Assembly: GCF_002005305.1 (NCBI RefSeq)
Contig: NZ_CP014782.1
Span: 124,001 to 188,000 of the forward strand
Source of the DNA: Shewanella psychrophila
GTDB taxonomy: Bacteria > Pseudomonadota > Gammaproteobacteria > Enterobacterales > Shewanellaceae
Direction of reading: 5' to 3'
Length of the DNA: 64,000 nucleotides
This document shows positions 54,402-63,596 of the stretch, piece after piece. A program made the position numbers and the translations under genes. The notes beneath the pieces are model-generated. The model worked only from the letters and a program-made list of their open reading frames with translations, was not told where the DNA came from and searched no databases. Numbering within the stretch: the first letter of the stretch is position 1; every line of letters begins with the position of its first letter.

Positions 54402-56519
54402 GTGTCTTTTTTCCCTCGGGTATTCGGTGTTAACTGGAAGCAGATGCAAGCTAAGGTACGTTATAGAATTCTTATTCTGACCTTGTTACCTATATTACTG
54501 ACCTTAGTCAGTTTAGTGTTTATCACCATTTACTGGAATATCAGTTATACGGGTAAGCAGCTGTTTATGAAGGTTAAGGCTGACCTCACAGTTGCTAGTA
54601 ACACCTTGGTCTCGGTACAGAAGAGTCAAGAGAAACAGCTAGAGTTAGTAATGAATTCCTGGGAGTTCCAGAATGAATTCAGGCAGTTCGACACCAGCCA
54701 AGATGACTCCCGCAAGAAGATAGAGGTCTTTCTGGAGGCGCAGAAACAAAAGTTGGATTTGGATTTCCTCAGCTTGGTCAGTATATCTGAAGCCGCCGCG
54801 GATCCGGATCTTCGTTTCATGTTACCTAAGGTTGAGGGTCGTGATGCCTATTCAGGCATGATGGTGTTGGGTCCAAATAGGCTTGCCAGAATCGCCCCAG
54901 ATCTGGTTGCGGCCGCCAATATTCTTCTCGTTGAAACTCCCAGATCTCAGAAACTCACTAAGACGGTTGAAGACAGGGGCTTACTTAGCCGTAGCTTGTT
55001 ACCTATCCCTGACGCTAGTGGCAATATCGCCTGGTATCTGGATGGTGGCATCCTATTTAACCGCGACACTCGCATCGTCGATCATATTCGTGATCTGGTT
55101 TATGACAAAGGCACCTTACCTGAGCGTTCTATAGGCACGGTGACCATCTTCCTCGATAATATTCGAATCAGTACCAATGTTCCTTTACATTTCTTTCCTC
55201 AAGATGGTGAAACAGAGGGGCGCGCCTTGGGCAGCCTGGTATCGGAAGAGGTGAAGCAGAAAGTATTGTCCCAGGGTCTGCTCTGGGTTGATCGGGCCTT
55301 CGTGTTTAATGATTGGTTCATTTCGGCATATTCGCCATTGGTGGATATTCAGGGTAATCGCATCGGCATGATCTATACCGGTTTCTCCGAGTCGCCATTT
55401 ATTCACAATTATCTGCTGAATATCATAGAGTTGGGAACCATCTTAATGTTGGTTCTTTTGGTGTCAGGACTCTTAGTCTATCGTGGTGCTTACAGCTTAT
55501 TGCAGCCGATAGAGCGAATTCATCATGTGGTTAAAGCGGTCCAGTCCGGCCGTAATCTGCGTATCGGCTCTTTAGGCTTAGAGCGGGATAATGAACTATC
55601 TAATTTAGCCGAACAGTTTGATCGTATGTTAGATCTGCTGCAGCGTAGAAACTCACAAATCCAGGCGGCATCAGAGCTATTAGAGGATAAAGTCGAAGAG
55701 CGTACCCGCAGCCTGCAAGAGAAGACCGAAGAGCTACAGAACAACGTAGCCCTATTAAACGAGACTCGACAGCAGTTGGTTACTAACGAAAAGCTGACCG
55801 CTTTAGGCGAACTGACCGCCGGGATAGCACACGAGATCAACAATCCGACAGCGGTGATCTTGGGCAATATGGAGCTGCTTAAGTTTGAACTTGGTGATAA
55901 TGCAAAAATCGTCGAGGAAGAGATCGATCTGGTTATTCAACAGGTCGGACGTATTAGTACGATTATTCGTAGCCTATTACAGTACAGTCGCCCGGGAGAG
56001 TTCAACGCGCCATTAGAGATGCATCAGCTGACTCCTATTATCGAAGAGATGCTGGTGTTGGTGAGGCATTCGATTCAGGAGCAAGAGGTTATCTTGAATC
56101 AAGAGCTCAATGCGAGTTATCCCATAGAGGTGAACCGGCCTCAGCTATTGCAAGTTTTGATTAACCTAGTGGTTAATGCTGCTCATGCTATGGATGAGCG
56201 GGGGCGGATCTGGATCAGAACCTATGATTGGGTTCATATGGATGAACCTATTGGCGTTAAGATTGAAATAGAAGACGAAGGTAAGGGGATACCTCAAGAG
56301 CAGCTGAGTCGGATCTTCGATCCCTTTTATACCACTCGGAAGGATGGTACAGGCTTAGGTTTATCTCTAAGCTATGGCATCATTAAGCGCATAGGAGGTA
56401 CGATTGAAGTGAGTTCGACTGTCGGTAAGGGTACCTTGTTTACCATAGGTTTATATCATAATGCTAAAGAGGAACGGACTGATACACCTTATGAAGGACT
56501 ACACTTCAATGGCACTTAA
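54402..56519 (+). CDS. Sensor histidine kinase
   Basis: A 705-aa kinase starting at GTG (54402). TM1 is about 22-48, a large periplasmic sensor (about 50-335) follows, and TM2 is about 340-362 (IIELGTILMLVLLVSGLLVY). A HAMP-type linker leads to a coiled coil. The H-box is GELTAGIAHEINNPTAVIL (about 465-485), then the ATPase N, G1 and G2 boxes: INLVVNAAHAMDE, DEGKGIPQEQLSRIFDPFYT and GTGLGLSLSYGI. It pairs with the sigma54 regulator before it. The ligand is unknown. Confidence 0.93.
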   Translation: MSFFPRVFGVNWKQMQAKVRYRILILTLLPILLTLVSLVFITIYWNISYTGKQLFMKVKADLTVASNTLVSVQKSQEKQLELVMNSWEFQNEFRQFDTSQDDSRKKIEVFLEAQKQKLDLDFLSLVSISEAAADPDLRFMLPKVEGRDAYSGMMVLGPNRLARIAPDLVAAANILLVETPRSQKLTKTVEDRGLLSRSLLPIPDASGNIAWYLDGGILFNRDTRIVDHIRDLVYDKGTLPERSIGTVTIFLDNIRISTNVPLHFFPQDGETEGRALGSLVSEEVKQKVLSQGLLWVDRAFVFNDWFISAYSPLVDIQGNRIGMIYTGFSESPFIHNYLLNIIELGTILMLVLLVSGLLVYRGAYSLLQPIERIHHVVKAVQSGRNLRIGSLGLERDNELSNLAEQFDRMLDLLQRRNSQIQAASELLEDKVEERTRSLQEKTEELQNNVALLNETRQQLVTNEKLTALGELTAGIAHEINNPTAVILGNMELLKFELGDNAKIVEEEIDLVIQQVGRISTIIRSLLQYSRPGEFNAPLEMHQLTPIIEEMLVLVRHSIQEQEVILNQELNASYPIEVNRPQLLQVLINLVVNAAHAMDERGRIWIRTYDWVHMDEPIGVKIEIEDEGKGIPQEQLSRIFDPFYTTRKDGTGLGLSLSYGIIKRIGGTIEVSSTVGKGTLFTIGLYHNAKEERTDTPYEGLHFNGT

Positions 56520-56571
56520 TCTAAGTCGGGCATTTATGCTAAACCATCGAAGAGGTTAGCGCACAGCAGAC

Positions 56572-56707
56572 AAAAAAAAGCCTGGAAAATATAATCCAGG
56601 CTATAAAGAGTGTGTGAGCAATGTCGTGCTGATGACCCAACTTCATTATGACCTATGCCGTGAAACATAGGCTGAATCACATAAGTAAGTATGAATCCTT
56701 GGAACGC
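56572..56707 (-). ncRNA. ryhB: RyhB-like iron-responsive small RNA, copy A
   Basis: About 136 nt. The minus strand holds AGCACGACATTGCTCACA (56613-56630), matching the conserved RyhB pairing core. It ends in a GCCTGGA / TCCAGGC stem with an eight-base T-run. Promoter: -35 TTGCAC, 17-base spacer, -10 TACTAT (56714-56719), with the Fur box overlapping. The 5' half differs strongly from copies B and C. Known RyhB represses iron-using proteins (SodB, SDH) when iron is scarce; here that is inference. Confidence 0.85.
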
Positions 56708-56712
56708 ATGCA

Positions 56713-56731
56713 AATAGTAATCATTATCATT
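56713..56731. promoter_or_regulatory. Fur box of RyhB copy A
   Basis: Core TAGTAATCATTATCA matches the consensus TGATAATCATTATCA at 13 of 15 positions. It spans the -10 and spacer of the copy A promoter, so Fur-Fe would block RNA polymerase. Confidence 0.85.
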
Positions 56732-57083
56732 TGGTTGTGCAAGTGTTTTGTTTGTTTTTTATGTGAATAGGGCTATGGTTAACGTTTACCACATTTAAAA
56801 TCAATTGCTTACCTTGTATTTTGCGGACTGAAATTTACAAACAATTGTTTTGCCGTTTTACCAATTTGAATCCCCTACAAGTAGGACATAGACTGATATT
56901 GGCCTTTTTTCCTCTCGATACCTATTAACTGATGATGTATGGCTATTGGCTATGTTGATAGGACTATTGCCGCTTGGTAGGAACATACTCACTGGTTGCC
57001 TTGTCTCTGAAGCGTTAAATTCTCGTTGAGTGACCACACATTTGTACCAATCGGTAATCGGCTTCAGTCAAAAAATTTTAGGC

Positions 57084-57266
57084 AAAAAAATACCGGGATA
57101 AAGAATATCCCGGCTATAAGAGTGTGTGAGCAATGTCGTGCTATGCGAAACCCGCTTAACTTTCCTATTTAGTTAACTCTTTGAGCAAAAAATTAATTAA
57201 ATAGTGAGCTAATTAAAACAGAGATGAAGTGTTTACCTTAGCTTGTAGAGTGAGTTCTTGGAACGC
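57084..57266 (-). ncRNA. ryhB: RyhB-like iron-responsive small RNA, copy B
   Basis: About 183 nt, estimated start near 57266. The pairing core AGCACGACATTGCTCACA is at 57125-57142. The terminator is CCGGGATA / TATCCCGG with a seven-base T-run. Promoter: -35 TTGCAA (57296-57301), 17-base spacer, -10 TATTAT (57273-57278). It and copy C are alike along nearly their whole length, showing recent duplication. Confidence 0.88.
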
Positions 57267-57269
57267 ACC

Positions 57270-57290
57270 CAAATAATAATCATTATCATT
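57270..57290. promoter_or_regulatory. Fur box of RyhB copy B
   Basis: Core TAATAATCATTATCA matches the Fur consensus at 14 of 15 positions, the best of the three. It overlaps the -10 of the copy B promoter. Confidence 0.88.
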
Positions 57291-57536
57291 AAGGTTTGCA
57301 AGTTTTATTTGTATGTTTTTTAGGTTTAATTTGTTGTCAGTTTGATTTCGCGATTTAGCTGATTGTTTTTAATGTGTTTTGTTTTTTTGTGATTTTTAAC
57401 AGAGCAATATGGATTGTTGTTATTTAAATTGAGGTAAAGAGCTGTTTATCAAATATTACTTTTAGGTCATGGCGAGTTCAAGGGGTGAATATATTTGCAC
57501 AAGGTTGCTAGTCTTGCTTCACGGTAAAAATCAGAC

Positions 57537-57714
57537 AAAAAAATACCGGGATAAAGGATATCCCGGCTATAAGAGTGTGTGAGCAATGTCGTACTATGCA
57601 AAACTCGCTTAACTTTCTATTTAGCTAACTCTTGAAAAGTTAATTAGATAGTCAGCTAATGAAAACAGAGATGAAGTGTTTACCTTAGCCTTGTAGAGTG
57701 AGTTCTTGGAACGC
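57537..57714 (-). ncRNA. ryhB: RyhB-like iron-responsive small RNA, copy C
   Basis: About 178 nt. Core AGTACGACATTGCTCACA (57578-57595) carries one change (C to T at the third base) from copies A and B. The terminator is CCGGGATA / TATCCCGG with T-run. Promoter: -35 TTGCCA (57744-57749), 17-base spacer, -10 TACTAT (57721-57726). The next gene upstream is yhhQ, transcribed in the same direction and ending 135 bases away. Confidence 0.86.
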
Positions 57715-57719
57715 ATGTA

Positions 57720-57738
57720 AATAGTAATCATTATCATT
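57720..57738. promoter_or_regulatory. Fur box of RyhB copy C
   Basis: Core TAGTAATCATTATCA matches 13 of 15 Fur consensus positions, overlapping the -10 and spacer of the copy C promoter. Confidence 0.85.
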
Positions 57739-57848
57739 AAGGTTGGCAAGGCATTTTATTGTAAAGATTTAAAGTCGCGCCATATCACGGGTGAGCGACT
57801 TGTATAAACTATTGTAAATAAAGCATATAAAGTGAATTTATATCAATA

Positions 57849-58490
57849 CTATTTTTTAGTGATGATTCTTTGTTCTAGAATTTTTAATAAGATGCCATAT
57901 GCAGGTAGGAACAGGCACAAGCTTACGATAAGTTTGAAACCATAATCGACACTGGCTATTTCAGGCCAATGTTCTGCCATAAAGCTATCGCTGGAGGCGT
58001 AAAAAGCGATCCCAAAGAAGACGATAGTATCGATCAGATTGCCGACTAATGTTGAAGCTGCTGGAGCTACCCACCAGGACTTAGTATCCCTTAATTTTGC
58101 AAAAACAGTGATATCCATTAATTGACCAACAAGGTAGGCAGCAAAACTGGCAAATGCAATTCGAAAGACAAAGCTATTAAACTCGCTCAGCGCACCAAAC
58201 CCTTGAAAACTAGCCTGATGAAACAAGACACCCATTAAATAAGAGATAACTAAGGCGGGAAGCATGGCCTTAAAAATGATTTTTCTTGCATTACTCTGAC
58301 CGAAAATTCTTACGGTTAAATCTGTAGCAAGATAAACGAATGGAAAGCTGAATGCTCCCCAGGTCGTATGTAAGCCAAAAATCTGAAATGGCATCTGAAC
58401 TAAATAATTACTCGCGGATATGATCAATATGTGGAAGCCGACGAGCAGAAGTAGCGCGCGACGAATTTGCGTTGCCGATATGGATAACAT
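57849..58490 (-). CDS. yhhQ: Queuosine precursor transporter YhhQ
   Basis: A 213-aa polytopic protein (six spans) of the VUT/YhhQ family. PFVYLATDLTVRIFG and GNLIDTIVFFGIAFY are family motifs. It imports the queuosine precursors preQ0/preQ1. A GC-rich hairpin in the leader (58522-58540) was compared with preQ1 riboswitches and did not match well. It is the gene before RyhB copy C on the minus strand. Confidence 0.9.
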   Translation of the reverse strand: MLSISATQIRRALLLLVGFHILIISASNYLVQMPFQIFGLHTTWGAFSFPFVYLATDLTVRIFGQSNARKIIFKAMLPALVISYLMGVLFHQASFQGFGALSEFNSFVFRIAFASFAAYLVGQLMDITVFAKLRDTKSWWVAPAASTLVGNLIDTIVFFGIAFYASSDSFMAEHWPEIASVDYGFKLIVSLCLFLPAYGILLKILEQRIITKK

Positions 58491-58807
58491 TTTGCGACCT
58501 TTTTATAGATTAAGCTTTGGTGCGGGGTGAGGGAACCCGCCAGTTCTGGGTAACACTGAATTAAGTGGCTAATGGAATAGGCATCTTAGTGAGTATTTTT
58601 GATTGTTTTGCCCCTAAGGGCGGCACAGTATATAGGTGTAAAGATTACTGGCAAGTAAAAATCTGCCTGAGCGATCAAATAATAGCTTTAGCATCTAAAC
58701 TTAAGTCAGGTTCCTCGGACTTAGCCAATTGAGTGTTCGAGTGAATGTTCCTCTCCGTTTAAATCGACTCAACTGCAGGTAATAAGGTCGACACTAGGGC
58801 CAAGGCA
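58491..58807. other. Divergent intergenic region between yhhQ and the binding-protein gene
   Basis: 317 bases without a gene. It holds the yhhQ leader hairpin GCGGG-N9-CCCGC (58522-58540) with an AAAGG ribosome site after it on the minus strand, and the promoter of the binding-protein gene. No riboswitch is confirmed. Confidence 0.5.
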
Positions 58808-59551
58808 ATGAAACAGCTAATTTGCAGATTGATTTTAATCGTACTGAGCGCTATTCCTATCAATGGCTTAACTGAGCCTACTCGGATTCATATCGTTACC
58901 GAAAATTGGGTTGGATATACTAATCATGATGGTAGTGGTTATTACTTCGATATTGTAAGGCGTATTTTCCCCGCTGAAGAGTGGCAGCTTAAAATCGATA
59001 TAGTGCCTTTCTCTCGGGTTAGGTATTTACTACATTATAATAAGGCCGACATGGCGCTTGGCTTCTACCCTGATGATAAAACTCGCTCTATATACAGCGA
59101 TATTCCTATTGAAGTCGATACCGTAGATGTGGCTATAACGCCTGAGTTAGCGGCATTGTGGCAGGGCATAGACAGCTTAGCTCAAAAGAAGGTGCAGGCA
59201 CTGTTAGATTATCGCTTCGATGAATTGATCCCCGTCCCCATGTACTACGAAGAGAGTGTTAACTTGCTGGATCTGTTGAACCGAGTTAATCAAGGGAAAA
59301 TCGATGCGGTTTTAGATTATAAGCCTGCTATGCTCACTAAAGTGGGCGATCTTAATCAGCCAAAGCAATTTGTTATTTTGGAAGATGTATTTCGCCTCGA
59401 AGTCTATTTTGTATTCAGTCAAACAGAAAAAGGTGAGAGCCTGAAAATGCATTTTGATAGAGAGTTACAAAAGTTGATCGACAGTGGCGAGCTAGATCGA
59501 CTGTTTCGTCATTACGTAGGTGAAGATGCCGAACGGCTTTCAGCTAAATAA
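58808..59551 (+). CDS. Periplasmic substrate-binding protein (family 3-like)
   Basis: A 247-aa protein with signal peptide (about 1-22, NGLTEP). TRIHIVTENWVGYTNHDGSG and YFDIVRRIFPAEEWQLK match the family-3 binding fold (amino-acid/opine type); ADMALGFYPDDKTRSIYSD is also typical. No permease is adjacent, so it may be a sensor or orphan protein, as common in Shewanella. Ligand unknown. Confidence 0.8.
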   Translation: MKQLICRLILIVLSAIPINGLTEPTRIHIVTENWVGYTNHDGSGYYFDIVRRIFPAEEWQLKIDIVPFSRVRYLLHYNKADMALGFYPDDKTRSIYSDIPIEVDTVDVAITPELAALWQGIDSLAQKKVQALLDYRFDELIPVPMYYEESVNLLDLLNRVNQGKIDAVLDYKPAMLTKVGDLNQPKQFVILEDVFRLEVYFVFSQTEKGESLKMHFDRELQKLIDSGELDRLFRHYVGEDAERLSAK

Positions 59552-59595
59552 TGAACCATAAATAAAGGAACTTGAAGTCTCTGTGTCTAAGAATT

Positions 59596-60966
59596 CTAGA
59601 GTTCGGTTAATATTGAGAGTATTGTTGTGAGCTTATTTTCCAGTTCTACCCACTCTGCATCAGCCTCTGACCCTGATACGATTCCAGCCCCAGCAAATAA
59701 ATTGATTCGACCGGGTTCGATCAGCGCGCTGCGAATAGCGACGGCAAATTCACTTTCATACTTATTAAAGTATCCACAAGCGCCGGCATACCAACCTCTG
59801 TTATACCCTTCTCGCTGACGTATAAAGTTCATTGCCGGTTCTTTGGGTAATCCACCCACGGCTGGAGTTGGGTGCAGGGCAAGCAATAGCTGGAAATCAT
59901 CCACGCCGGGTTTTAATTCGGCGCGAATAGAGCGATGCAGATGCTGAATATGACTTAATTTAAACACCTTAGGTGTCTCTTCAGCACCTACATAGTTACT
60001 TAAGGGGGTGAGAACATCGACAATGTGTTGCCTAACAAGCTGGTTTTCATGACTATTTTTACTATCTTTCATTAGCTGGGTTGCTAGTAAGGCATCTTCT
60101 TCTTGGTTGAGCCCTCGTGTCGTTGTGCCTGCCAATGCTTCAGTAAATAGTTCTCTTTGTCGGCGGCGAAATAGCCGCTCCGGTGTGCAGGAGATAAATG
60201 TACTATCCGGGCTAAATTGAAAACCAAACTGAAAGCTATTTGGGTTACGCCCCTGCCAGCAGGCCAGTAGCATCCAAGGATTAATTTCCTCGTTAATTTC
60301 AAGTTGAGTCAGACGAGATAATACTACCTTAGGGGTTTCTTTGATAAATTTGGGGTGAGTTACCTTATTGACTAACTCGGTCCAATGATAACGATCTGGC
60401 CTATCATTACGTCCTAACAGGCTGACTTTGTTTGGTGGTGGTAGTGGTTTTGGGGCGGCTAAGCTGGCTAAGCTATCGATGGCATTTCGCCGCTCAGATT
60501 CGGTATCCTGGTTTTCACAATTTAAATTGACTAGTAACTTATATTCAGTACCGCTGCGTCTTAGCTCTATTCTGGGCAAAACAAATCTGGCTCTGCCAAA
60601 TTCAGGCCAAGACTCAGTCGTTCTGTCGAACGCGACACCGCCGTAATAACGAATGTCCTGATTATTGGATAATGCGCGCTGTTCCTGGTACGCCATGGCG
60701 AGCTGATTATCGTCTGAGGCTTCCTCATAGAAGAAATCTTTACAGTTACCGATTGCAGATACTTCTTCCTCTGTGTCTCTGCCTTTCCAATAGATCCTCG
60801 GATAAATTGGCTGGGCAGATAACCAGGCTATAGCTGGTATGGCTTTAATGCTGACAGACAGTTGAATAATGGGATCGCTAGGGGACTGGAAATTGAATTG
60901 TTTCAGCTTGTCAGTAAGAGATGAAATAGCCTGTGACAAGATTAGGGCAGCCAATAAAAACTCCAA
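59596..60966 (-). CDS. menF: Isochorismate synthase MenF
   Basis: A 456-aa chorismate-binding enzyme. The C-terminal part carries FISCTPERLFRRRQRELFTE, ALAGTTTRGLNQEEDALL, and HPTPAVGGLPKEPAMNFI, with the final RINLFAGAGIVSGSEADAEW. It converts chorismate to isochorismate for menaquinone (or siderophore) synthesis. No men or siderophore genes adjoin it, so menaquinone is the likely role in this anaerobic respirer. Confidence 0.92.
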   Translation of the reverse strand: MEFLLAALILSQAISSLTDKLKQFNFQSPSDPIIQLSVSIKAIPAIAWLSAQPIYPRIYWKGRDTEEEVSAIGNCKDFFYEEASDDNQLAMAYQEQRALSNNQDIRYYGGVAFDRTTESWPEFGRARFVLPRIELRRSGTEYKLLVNLNCENQDTESERRNAIDSLASLAAPKPLPPPNKVSLLGRNDRPDRYHWTELVNKVTHPKFIKETPKVVLSRLTQLEINEEINPWMLLACWQGRNPNSFQFGFQFSPDSTFISCTPERLFRRRQRELFTEALAGTTTRGLNQEEDALLATQLMKDSKNSHENQLVRQHIVDVLTPLSNYVGAEETPKVFKLSHIQHLHRSIRAELKPGVDDFQLLLALHPTPAVGGLPKEPAMNFIRQREGYNRGWYAGACGYFNKYESEFAVAIRSALIEPGRINLFAGAGIVSGSEADAEWVELENKLTTILSILTEL

Positions 60967-61440
60967 ATAGATCAGAACAGTGAAAGGTCATGTTGTGGCA
61001 TGAACTCAGTTGCTAAGACTCATAAACAATCGGTAATAAGAATCTTTACCACAAAGTAAAGGGCGAGCTAAAAACTGTCAAGTTATAGGCCATCAAGCTG
61101 TGAGCTTGAACTAAATTTCGGCAGTGTAACGCCCTTATGACTATAGAAGTAAAAGTGAGAGGTGACCCTATTCAGAACATCAGACTTTAAATTAAGCCGT
61201 TACTAAACTAAATGAGATGTTCACGGTATGTTTTTAAGTCGAATAGTTATGTTATCGATATTTTAAAGTGGTGATTTATCCTATCTAGGAATAGAATGCT
61301 CCCCCTCACGCCAATTAAAAACAAAATGTCGACAAGGCATCTGGCGTACTAGAATACTTATATGAAGATGTATTAAGGTAAAGAGTCTAAATTAGATAAA
61401 AAGACTCTAGGCTCATAGGTCATTTGGGGGATGTGAGTAC
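60967..61440. other. Divergent intergenic region between menF and the HD-GYP gene
   Basis: 474 bases with no gene. Promoters for both flanks must lie here. Nothing stands out beyond ordinary AT-rich sequence. Confidence 0.5.
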
Positions 61441-62619
61441 ATGGTCGGTTCGACGGATTCTAAAGCATTGGTTAAATTTCCTGTGTCCAAATTGGACATA
61501 GGTATGTTTGTGTCGGCCATAGATCAGCAAGGTCAGGTGGCTGTTGCTAATGCAGGTCAGATCCGTAATCAAAATTCGATTATCAAGCTACAGAAAAATG
61601 GCATCGAATATGTGTGGATTGATATCGAGCGTTCGGCCGATAGCTGTGGACTTAAACGCGCAATCTCCCCTAAACCCGTAGCCAAGAAAACCAAACCAAG
61701 TAGAGAGAAGTCCCAACAACATGCAAAGAAATTGATCGTTGAGGCTAAAGATCTGGTCAAGAAGGTATTGTCAGAGGTCTTCGAGGGCAAGGCCATCGAA
61801 GTCGCACCTTTCGAAGCATTGGCCGACAATATGATCGAATCCGCACTACTCGACGATGATGCCCTCAAGTGTGTATCGGCACTGAGAACTAAAGACGCTT
61901 ACCTGTTAGAACACTCGATCAACGTCGCATTTTTACTGGTGACCTTTGGTAAATATCTGAAGCTGGATAAAGATATCCTTAGGCAGATGGCCGTGGGAGG
62001 GATCTTGCATGATATCGGCAAAATTAAGGTCGATAATAAGGTACTTCATAAGCCGGGAAAGTTAACCCCTCAAGAATTTGAGCATATGAAGTTGCATCAG
62101 GTTTTTGCCATAGAGATTATGGCAGAGACCAAGGGGTTGTCGGATCTTAGTAAAGATATCTGTTTAATGCATCATGAGAAGTTGGATGGTAAAGGTTATC
62201 CAAGAGGTCTTAAGGGAGATGAAATTCCCTTACATGGTCGCATGAGTTGTATTGTCGATATTTTCGATGCATTAACGGCCACTCGATGTTATAAAGAAGC
62301 CATGAGCCCTGCAGCGGCCTTTAAAATCCTCCTAAGCCTGACCCCGTTTCATCTGGATGAGACCTTAGTTTATGAGTTTATCCGCTGTGTGGGAGTTTAT
62401 CCTGTGGGCTCATTAGTGGAGCTATCGGACGGACAAATAGGCATAGTCTGGGAGGCAAAGGAGAGGGATGCGCTGCATCCCATACTCAAATGTTTCTATT
62501 CCATCAAACACAAACGATATACGAGTGTGAACATGGTCGATCTGCTTAAGTCAGATCTACATATCGAGCGTGGTGTTTCCCCGAGTAGTCTGGATGTTGA
62601 TCCTGCTCCATTTTATTAG
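61441..62619 (+). CDS. HD-GYP domain cyclic-di-GMP phosphodiesterase
   Basis: A 392-aa protein. The N-terminal DUF3391 domain (about 1-125) leads to an HD-GYP domain: GGILHDIGKIKVDNKVLHKP, HQVFAIEIM, LMHHEKLDGKGYPRGLKGDE and VDIFDALTATRCYKEAM. The HD and GYP residues are complete, so it should be active. It lowers c-di-GMP, which would favour swimming or swarming over biofilm. Confidence 0.92.
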   Translation: MVGSTDSKALVKFPVSKLDIGMFVSAIDQQGQVAVANAGQIRNQNSIIKLQKNGIEYVWIDIERSADSCGLKRAISPKPVAKKTKPSREKSQQHAKKLIVEAKDLVKKVLSEVFEGKAIEVAPFEALADNMIESALLDDDALKCVSALRTKDAYLLEHSINVAFLLVTFGKYLKLDKDILRQMAVGGILHDIGKIKVDNKVLHKPGKLTPQEFEHMKLHQVFAIEIMAETKGLSDLSKDICLMHHEKLDGKGYPRGLKGDEIPLHGRMSCIVDIFDALTATRCYKEAMSPAAAFKILLSLTPFHLDETLVYEFIRCVGVYPVGSLVELSDGQIGIVWEAKERDALHPILKCFYSIKHKRYTSVNMVDLLKSDLHIERGVSPSSLDVDPAPFY

Positions 62620-62697
62620 TCTTTGTCCCTCTTCAAACTAAGCCGTTTTGATCTACCTCTTACATCACGGGTATAATCTGGCATTCGACTTATTCTG

Positions 62698-63351
62698 ATG
62701 ATGAGAATCATGAAGCGTACATTACCTGTGATCGTTATTTTACTCTCTTTAGCCTTACTAATCCCTGGTGTGACTCTGCCCATTTTGAACATTAGTGGAA
62801 GCATAGAGAAATCTGAGCTGGCTCAGGCCGGGATCAGCCATCTGGCTGATGGCAGCGGTAGCGCGCGGGATATGCTGACTATGATGTCGAGCATGTTAGG
62901 GTTAGACACGATCCAAGGTGAGGTTCAGGTCTTTCAGAAAACGCGCAGTATCTGGGGGACTGTTGAGGAGCTATATCTGTCCGGGAATATCTTGGTGGCT
63001 CTGCTTGTGGGGTTATTCAGTGTCGTCATTCCGGCATTTAAACTTATCTTGATGTTAATCCAGCAAACGCCTATCACACAGAGGGCAAGATTCAGGTTAA
63101 GTAAGCTTACCAGCATGATAGCTAAATGGTCGATGGCCGATGTGTTTGTTGTGGCACTTATCGTGAGCTATATGGCGGGCAATGCCTCGGCGGGAATGGG
63201 AGAGCTGTTAAAAACCACAGCGAGTTTCGCTGTGGGTTTTTATTATTTCTCTGTTTACTGTGTTTTTTCTATTCTCAGTGGTTACTTGATGCGTCACGAA
63301 CGAGAAGTCATTGGTACCAAAGATGAGCTAGGGGTTGAGTCTAGGGCCTAG
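62698..63351 (+). CDS. PqiA-family membrane protein
   Basis: A 217-aa protein. One span near the start (about 9-27), then a periplasmic loop, then three spans in the second half. PGVTLPILNISGSIEKSELA and FSVVIPAFKLILMLIQQTP (the PxxK turn) match the paraquat-inducible A family. Partners PqiB and PqiC are not next to it. Function in this setting unknown. Confidence 0.8.
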   Translation: MMRIMKRTLPVIVILLSLALLIPGVTLPILNISGSIEKSELAQAGISHLADGSGSARDMLTMMSSMLGLDTIQGEVQVFQKTRSIWGTVEELYLSGNILVALLVGLFSVVIPAFKLILMLIQQTPITQRARFRLSKLTSMIAKWSMADVFVVALIVSYMAGNASAGMGELLKTTASFAVGFYYFSVYCVFSILSGYLMRHEREVIGTKDELGVESRA

Positions 63352-63596
63352 ATAATGGCTCTCTTAATTGGGATGAGATTCGAGTAAAAAATCTATTTCA
63401 TTATTGATAATAAGTTATTTATATTCAGCCTTAGCCGATCTAGCTATTTGTTAGTAAAAACGGGTATTTGGGATTAAATCGCGATTCGATAAATAATAAC
63501 CACTCTAGGTAGATCTGCTTCGCATTTCTATATTATGCCACTTTGTGGTGTTACTTGGGCTATATCCAGAGTCCAAAGTCAGCCGGAGGTTAGAAG

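Larger units (their letters stand above)
56520..57848. other. 1.3-kb intergenic region housing three Fur-controlled small RNA genes
   Basis: No protein-coding frame is convincing. All strong signals are minus-strand: three repeated units each made of promoter, Fur box, small RNA body and terminator (listed separately). The stretches between units (56745-57080, 57302-57535) carry no further feature I recognise. Confidence 0.85.

Noticed and set aside
58522..58540. preQ1-I riboswitch before yhhQ
   Set aside because: The stem resembles P1 and the loop starts UUC, but the loop is too short and the A-rich tail with ACUA is absent.
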